16,728 nucleotides of DNA, taken from Deltaproteobacteria bacterium. GTDB taxonomy: Bacteria > Desulfobacterota > JADFXK01. A model generated the notes under the pieces. The model saw only the letters and a list, made by a program, of their open reading frames with translations, was not told where the DNA came from and searched no databases. The DNA is taken from assembly GCA_015233285.1 (NCBI GenBank), contig JADFYA010000027.1, forward strand, positions 1 through 16,728, written 5' to 3'. How positions within the stretch are numbered: position 1 is the stretch's first letter; every line of letters begins with the position of its first letter. Positions 13,154-16,728 of the stretch are shown here, one piece after another. A program made the position numbers and the translations under genes.

Positions 13154-13267
13154 ATGAATCAGAAGACAGTTTACAGAACGGAAGATTTCATCCATGACGC
13201 ATTGATAATCTTGGTCATCCTTATTGTGGTCGCTGGCACTATTTATTTGATGGAGAAAGCCTTTTAA
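13154..13267 (+). CDS. 37-residue single-pass membrane peptide
   Basis: ATG at 13154 with a near-perfect AAGGAGG ribosome binding site six bases upstream, then 37 codons and TAA. The N-terminus is polar (MNQKTVYRTEDFIHD). Residues about 16-32 are a hydrophobic helix (ALIILVILIVVAGTIYL), ending with a short charged tail (MEKAF). It is the first gene after a good plus-strand promoter, 126 bp ahead of the CxxG-repeat peptide gene, in a cassette opposite to its neighbours. Such peptides can be toxins of type I systems, holin-like, or accessories to a transporter. The pairing suggests a role in handling or immunity for the CxxG peptide, which is inference. Confidence 0.7.
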   Translation: MNQKTVYRTEDFIHDALIILVILIVVAGTIYLMEKAF

Positions 13268-13393
13268 CTGCCGGATAAATAAGGAAAAGGTTGGTGGATA
13301 GTCCCAGCCTCAAAGAATGGCTGATTTTGCTTGATTAGCCCGCCGAAATCGGCTATATCGGTGGAAATATCAACCGCTAACCAAAGGATTGAC

Positions 13394-13801
13394 ATGGCCA
13401 AGAAACCCTACACACCGCCGCGAGCAATTGATTTGAGCTTGGAATCACTGACCGGGATAGGTGCGGGGCAATGCGCCTCTGGAAACAGTATAGGCACAGC
13501 TAACTGTGGTGCTGGATTCGGCGCCACCAATAATTGCACCACTGGATTAGCCGCCAGCGGAAGTACATGTACTACCGGATATATTACCAATGCTTCAGGC
13601 ATATTATGCTATAGTGGCAACTTCGCCGATACCTGTGATGCTGGTTCGCCTACTGGAGGCTCCAGGACTAAATGTTCTTCCGGTAGCGGGCCTAATATTG
13701 CTCTCTGCAATACGGGCGGCAGTGTTACCGGTGTTTGCCAAGCCGGGGCTGGCGACTCCCTCGCATGCTGGGGTGGAAACGGTCAGGCGGCTACATCTTA
13801 A
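13394..13801 (+). CDS. Cys/Gly-rich peptide with ten CxxG motifs (RiPP-precursor-like)
   Basis: 135 residues from the ATG at 13394, with AAAGGA six bases upstream; a TTG at 13331 is an unlikely alternative. A leader-like segment (1-26: MAKKPYTPPRAIDLSLES then LTGIGAGQ) is followed by a low-complexity core rich in G, S, T, A and N. Cysteines are at 27, 38, 48, 59, 72, 81, 94, 105, 115 and 125. Every one is followed by x-x-G (CASG, CGAG, CTTG, CTTG, CYSG, CDAG, CSSG, CNTG, CQAG, CWGG), with spacing of 9-13 residues. There is no signal peptide. A leader with an L..E.L..G.G boundary and a repetitive Cys core is the pattern of ribosomally made, post-translationally modified peptides. No radical SAM or other modifying enzyme lies in the window, so maturation would depend on the host. 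A structural or metal-binding Cys protein is the alternative. Confidence 0.75.
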   Translation: MAKKPYTPPRAIDLSLESLTGIGAGQCASGNSIGTANCGAGFGATNNCTTGLAASGSTCTTGYITNASGILCYSGNFADTCDAGSPTGGSRTKCSSGSGPNIALCNTGGSVTGVCQAGAGDSLACWGGNGQAATS

Positions 13802-13848
13802 CTGGCCACCCGGCTTGATCCCGGCCAAGTCATTCCTTGGTGCCGAAT

Positions 13849-13878
13849 AAAAAAAAGGCCAGGGAGGATGTCCCGGCC
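13849..13878 (-). terminator. Rho-independent terminator downstream of the 156-residue gene
   Basis: On the minus strand GGCCGGGA pairs with TCCCTGGCC (13878-13857, one bulge), followed by eight T (13856-13849). It ends the minus-strand unit and separates it from the convergent CxxG peptide gene. Confidence 0.8.
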
Positions 13879-13901
13879 TCTTGCCTTATTTGATGATCGC
13901 C

Positions 13902-14372
13902 TCAGTGAACCGAATGAATCTGGTGCTTGCCGACCTCAACCAGGCCGCCACGTTTTTCAAGGAAGCGGATCGCCTCGGCCTTGTCAACACCCAAAGTCCG
14001 GCAGGTGGCATCCAGATCGTAAAGCATTTCGCCCTGGTCGTTGCAACCCAAACATGACATCTTCCGCAACTCAGGGAACAACTCGTCAAGTTTTTTGGAC
14101 AAGTCGGCTTTGATCTCTTCTGGTGCCGTGGCCAGGGCTCGGGATGTGATATCCAGATAGAATTCTCTGATCGGGCCTTCCTGGGTTTCGTCAAGGCCGG
14201 TTTCCACCAAAAGTCCGAACCAGGGCATAACTTCCATGAAGGTCATCTTGTTGATCGCCGCCCAATCTTCCACTGTCATCACTTCAATGGCGGTTTCCAG
14301 GGCAAATCGTGCAGCCTTCAGACGGCCCTTGCTGGCCAACTTTTGGGCCTGGGAGAACAATTCACTGGTCAT
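13902..14372 (-). CDS. Hypothetical helical protein with CxxC motif
   Basis: 156 residues from the ATG at 14372 with AGGA upstream; a longer frame to 14474 overlaps the resolvase end and is not preferred. The first 100 residues are helical and charged (LFSQAQKLASKGRLKAARFA, ETAIEVMTVEDW, EFYLDITSRALATAPEEIK). A CLGCNDQGEM motif follows near residue 107. The C-terminal 40 residues (CRTLGVDKAEAIRFLEKRGG, LVEVGKHQI) could be a small wing-like module. No family is recognised. It lies 65 bp downstream of the resolvase. Confidence 0.65.
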   Translation of the reverse strand: MTSELFSQAQKLASKGRLKAARFALETAIEVMTVEDWAAINKMTFMEVMPWFGLLVETGLDETQEGPIREFYLDITSRALATAPEEIKADLSKKLDELFPELRKMSCLGCNDQGEMLYDLDATCRTLGVDKAEAIRFLEKRGGLVEVGKHQIHSVH

Positions 14373-14395
14373 AACGTCACATCCTTTATTTGGCG

Positions 14396-14416
14396 AAAGG
14401 CCGGTCTCCCGGCCCT
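14396..14416 (-). terminator. Hairpin after the resolvase gene
   Basis: GGCCGG (14399-14404) and CCGGCC (14409-14414) with a 4-base loop, then TTTCG on the minus strand. It is a GC-rich stem with a short T run, a weak terminator about 25 bases past the resolvase stop. Confidence 0.45.
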
Positions 14417-14437
14417 GGCTGATTGGTTCCCGCCTGG

Positions 14438-15103
14438 TCACTTCATGGCGTTCCTGACCAGTGCGCCGGACCACGGCTTACCGGTCATGGTCTTTTTTCC
14501 GCGGGCGTTCAGATTCCTGGCCACATCCTCAAATGACATCCGGTCGGTAATGCCCTTTTGCTTACGGCGTAGCTTCTTAATTTCTTGAACCACTTCCGGC
14601 TGTGCCTCAGAATAGCTCTTCCGGCCTTCACATTTCCCGTCCCTGGCTCTTATCCTGGCTCTTGCCGCCGCCAGCTTCAAGACCACCATCTGTTTATCAA
14701 ACTGAGCGATTGCCCCCAAAATTTGCCGGACCAGCGTCCTGGTCGGATCGCTATCACCAAATAGGTCATCGCCTTCAATAACCGATATAACGTTGACCTC
14801 CAGGGTCTTCAGATCGGAGATAATTCGTTCTTGGATCATCAGATCCCTGGCCAACCGGTCAACCTTCTCGAAGATAATCGTCTTGATCCCGGTCCCGTTT
14901 TCTTCCAAGGCCACCATCATCTCGGCCAAAGCCGGTCGGGCTTCCAAGGTGCCGCTGACTCCGGCATCCTCAAAGATATGCTCAATGGTTATCCCGTGGG
15001 CCTGGGCGTAGTCCCGGATTGCCTGCTCTTGCCGAACCAGGCCATCGCCTTCAACCTGCCCCTTGCCAGAAACCCGAATGTATCCGTAAGCTCTTGTTTC
15101 CAT
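14438..15103 (-). CDS. Serine recombinase, small resolvase/invertase family
   Basis: 221 residues from the ATG at 15103, eight bases after GGAGG; an ATG at 15109 and a GTG at 15112 are alternatives. The N-terminal catalytic domain has YGYIRVSGKGQ with the nucleophilic serine in the Y-x-R-V-S motif, then EDAGVSGTLEARPAL, EKVDRLARDL (the conserved DRLaR arginines) and GAIAQFDKQM. The C-terminus carries a helix-turn-helix (EDVARNLNARGKKTMTGKPW, SGALVRNAM). It cuts and rejoins DNA at a short site, most likely to resolve plasmid multimers. A strong promoter and a possible res site lie directly upstream. It is not flanked by transposase genes, so a plasmid resolvase is favoured over a transposon one. 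Confidence 0.9.
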   Translation of the reverse strand: METRAYGYIRVSGKGQVEGDGLVRQEQAIRDYAQAHGITIEHIFEDAGVSGTLEARPALAEMMVALEENGTGIKTIIFEKVDRLARDLMIQERIISDLKTLEVNVISVIEGDDLFGDSDPTRTLVRQILGAIAQFDKQMVVLKLAAARARIRARDGKCEGRKSYSEAQPEVVQEIKKLRRKQKGITDRMSFEDVARNLNARGKKTMTGKPWSGALVRNAMK

Positions 15104-15149
15104 TGACATCACCTCCGCATGTTATGTTTGCCTCATCAATCTTAAGGCT

Positions 15150-15178
15150 ATTATCTCATAAATGCGGTATGTTGTCAA
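15150..15178 (-). promoter_or_regulatory. Promoter of the resolvase gene
   Basis: On the minus strand TTGACA (15173-15178) and GATAAT (15150-15155) are separated by 17 bases. Confidence 0.75.
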
Positions 15179-15230
15179 TCGCTATGAATAATAATTATGT
15201 AGAATTATTGTGCGTCAATTTGTCTATTTC
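15160..15230. other. Candidate res (recombination) site
   Basis: The AT-rich stretch upstream of the resolvase contains a perfect 7 bp inverted repeat, AATAATT (15190-15196) and AATTATT (15203-15209) with a 6-base centre, plus scattered TGTCAAT/CGTCAAT sequences. Serine resolvases usually act at a site next to their own gene and promoter. No precise subsites can be assigned by eye. Confidence 0.35.
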
Positions 15231-15233
15231 AGG

Positions 15234-15407
15234 TTACATCAAAGAGTTGTCTGTTTTAAACTGCTGATAGTCGATGGCCGTCTTGATCGTCGCCAGGGTG
15301 ATCTCCTCCGGGTTCTCAACTCCGGCCAATCTGGCCGTCTCAATGGCCGACACAATCACATTGACGGTCTGCTCTTTGAGATTCCAAATTTCTTGCTCCA
15401 AATTCAT
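15234..15407 (-). CDS. 57-residue helical protein
   Basis: ATG at 15407 with AAAGGA upstream; upstream in-frame starts (15422, or TTG at 15515) give longer forms that run into repeat DNA. The protein reads MNLEQEIWNLKEQTVNVIVS, AIETARLAGVENPEEITLAT, then IKTAIDYQQFKTDNSLM. It is two or three amphipathic helices, a plausible small dimer. Family not recognised. Its start lies in the last unit of the degenerate tandem repeats at 15430-15900. Confidence 0.6.
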   Translation of the reverse strand: MNLEQEIWNLKEQTVNVIVSAIETARLAGVENPEEITLATIKTAIDYQQFKTDNSLM

Positions 15408-15429
15408 GATTGATCCTTTCATGGCGTTT

Positions 15430-15900
15430 TGATATGGTGCCTTCGACCGGGCGTCTCCGGCAGAACTCCTTTCCTTCGGCGGTGAGTGACCCTCCGTCGG
15501 GGGCGTCCTGGTCAACTCTCGCCCAAAGAGAAAATCTTGATTCCAGAATCAGAATATGCCATTGTGGTTGCGACCGGCGTCCTGGTCGATTATTAGCCAA
15601 AACGTTCTCCTCCGGGGCGGTCCCGGAAACCCAGCCAGGGCGTCGGTCAACTTCTGATTGTCTTTCGGGACTGAATCTGGCATCATTATCGTGACCAGAC
15701 GCTTCCCCGGAAGATACAGCCTCCTTCCAAAACTTGGCCCGCAGCCATTAAAACGGAAGCGTCATGGTCATCTCTTATTGTCTCCCCTGGCCGGTTCTGG
15801 CATAACGACTTTGACCGGCCCCGGCATTGCGCTGGACTTCCCCCAACAGTTCGGCCATAAACGTCGGGTGCTGGTCACCTTCAAAACCCAGCCTCAAGCC
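15430..15900. repeat. Degenerate ~120 bp tandem repeats
   Basis: Related blocks recur on the plus strand at about 15445, 15572, 15693 and 15813 (positions of GACCGG/GACCAG; spacings 127, 121, 120). The clearest pair is 15638-15698 against 15757-15818, sharing GCGTC, GGTCA, ATTGTCT, CTGGCAT and TGACC in register. Several short frames on both strands look protein-like but none is well started (for example LRLGFEGDQHPTFMAELLGE and MPDSVPKDNQKLTDALAG on the minus strand). This may be a decayed repetitive gene or an old duplication array. Confidence 0.5.
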
Positions 15901-15913
15901 GAAGGTTCATATC

Positions 15914-16219
15914 ATGATCGTTGAATCCACTATATCAGATGACGGCAGGATCTTGACGATTACCATAACCGGTAGGTTTGACATCCTGGGCCATGCCTGT
16001 TTCTCTCAGTCTTATAATGACAAACTTGAATCGGTATCTACAATAGTGATCGACATGATCAATGTGGAAAGCATAGACAGTGCAGCGTTAGGTTTACTTT
16101 TTGTTCTTTGGAAGAAGGCCATGGAAAATAAGGCTGAAGTCATCCTTTCAAACTGCAATCCTGATGTGAAAAAAGCTGTTCAAGTCGTCCGTTTTGACAA
16201 GCTCTTTAAGCTCGTTTAG
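15914..16219 (+). CDS. STAS-domain protein (anti-sigma factor antagonist-like)
   Basis: 101 residues from the ATG at 15914, GAAGG eight bases upstream. The sequence covers one STAS domain: ILTITITGRFDILGHACFSQ, TIVIDMINVESIDSAALGLL (Ser56 follows the conserved Asp, at the place phosphorylated in SpoIIAA), and AEVILSNCNPDVKKAVQVVR. The usual DSSGLG is DSAALG here. STAS antagonists bind anti-sigma kinases to free a sigma factor. No kinase or phosphatase partner is in the window, so it would work with host proteins. It is alone on the plus strand and more AT-rich than its surroundings, which hints at separate acquisition. Confidence 0.85.
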   Translation: MIVESTISDDGRILTITITGRFDILGHACFSQSYNDKLESVSTIVIDMINVESIDSAALGLLFVLWKKAMENKAEVILSNCNPDVKKAVQVVRFDKLFKLV

Positions 16220-16601
16220 AAATACATTCCTTACATCTTATCATACCTGTTCTTCAGCCTGTTCCAGCCTCAGTACGGCCAAAACTACCTGGTCTATGCC
16301 CTTCGTGGTTACCCACTAAACCCGCCTGATACAGAGCCATGAACGCTTCAGGCGGCCGATTGCAGGGTGTTGTGTCTGGACTGATCCCTGATCCGGGCGC
16401 CGTGGGCCTGGCCTAGATGCCATCTATGATGATGCTGATCGACACTCCGATGGTGTACGGGTATCCGTATGACTGGCCGTGGCTGCCGGGTGATCAAAAA
16501 TGATGGTGCGTCCGTCCGTGCCTGGTCTGTTCCCTCTGGCTGTCCTGGCTCTGGCTTGGGTAGCCCCACCCCCGGTCTTGGGTCCCATCGAACCCGGAAC
16601 G
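16220..16601. other. Gene-poor region leading to the circle junction
   Basis: An 8 bp perfect inverted repeat CCGCCTGA (16322-16329) and TCAGGCGG (16348-16355) lies about 100 bases after the STAS stop. It could be a terminator without a clear U-tract, or a site. Beyond it, a minus-strand fragment rich in Gly, Tyr and Ile (GQSYGYPYTIGVSISIIIDGI region, roughly 16425-16485) looks like the end of an exported protein but has no start. The stretch continues as bases 1-155 of the circle, where nothing further is seen. Confidence 0.4.
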
Positions 16602-16728
16602 CCCCCCCGCCTGTGACCGCTATAGTATATTTTAACCCTCTTGTTAGTGCGACCCTCAAGACATCACATTTTCCAGGGGCCCCCGGTGGTCGATTCATGC
16701 GGTTCCATCGGCCGTCGGGTGTATGCCC
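16602..16728. repeat. Terminal direct repeat, right copy
   Basis: Exact copy of bases 1-127. Position 16602 corresponds to position 1, so any feature crossing 16601 continues at base 1. Confidence 0.9.

Noticed and set aside
15658..15924. 88-codon plus-strand frame ahead of the STAS gene
   Set aside because: It looks somewhat protein-like but starts at TTG without a good ribosome binding site and lies wholly in the degenerate repeats, where other frames look equally plausible.
16348..16698. 116-codon minus-strand frame near the right end
   Set aside because: Composition (Arg, Pro, His) looks random, it starts within the assembly overlap, and no ribosome binding site is clear.

Overview
The window looks like a complete small circular element in linear form. 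Bases 1-127 recur exactly at 16602-16728, so the unit is probably a 16,601 bp circle opened by an assembler. It carries replication-type genes, a toxin-antitoxin pair, a serine resolvase and many small unrecognised genes. There is no rRNA or tRNA, no virion gene, no recognisable relaxase and no ParA ATPase, so a cryptic plasmid is the best description. Shine-Dalgarno sites and sigma70-type promoters (several with 16-17 bp spacers) point to a bacterial host, probably Gram-negative. The taxon cannot be fixed from sequence alone.

Almost every gene lies on the minus strand. Reading that strand downstream from 6.8 kb: a TATAAT promoter near 6780-6807, a long leader, a small HTH protein, a RepA/RecA-fold helicase-like ATPase, a spacer with repeated TAGACG motifs and inverted repeats (candidate origin), a CHC2/Toprim primase, two short ATGA-coupled proteins, an orphan topoisomerase VI A-like protein and a Gln-rich protein. 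This is the replication half.

From 7 to 9.4 kb lie a HigB/HigA-type toxin-antitoxin operon with its own promoter, an HTH protein with a degenerate HNH-like zinc module, and a consensus plus-strand promoter. That promoter drives a short region that can fold into a two-stem hairpin, antisense to the leader of the HTH gene. Region 9.4-11.1 kb holds an ORF6C-like protein, an HTH protein with a zinc knuckle, and several very short overlapping frames, two of them convincing. Region 11.06-11.70 kb has no clear gene but is rich in palindromes.

At 11.7-13.0 kb a ribbon-helix-helix (RHH) protein gene is preceded by eight perfect-length 17 bp tandem repeats. Six more copies of the same motif lie inside its own coding sequence, all in one frame. 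Divergently, at 13.1-13.8 kb, a plus-strand promoter drives a 37-residue single-pass membrane peptide and then a 135-residue peptide with ten CxxG motifs that resembles a RiPP precursor. A minus-strand block follows (hypothetical protein, serine resolvase with promoter and possible res site, 57-residue protein). Then come degenerate ~120 bp tandem repeats and a lone plus-strand STAS-domain gene. The most unusual items are the CxxG peptide cassette, the array shared between non-coding and coding DNA, and the candidate antisense RNA.
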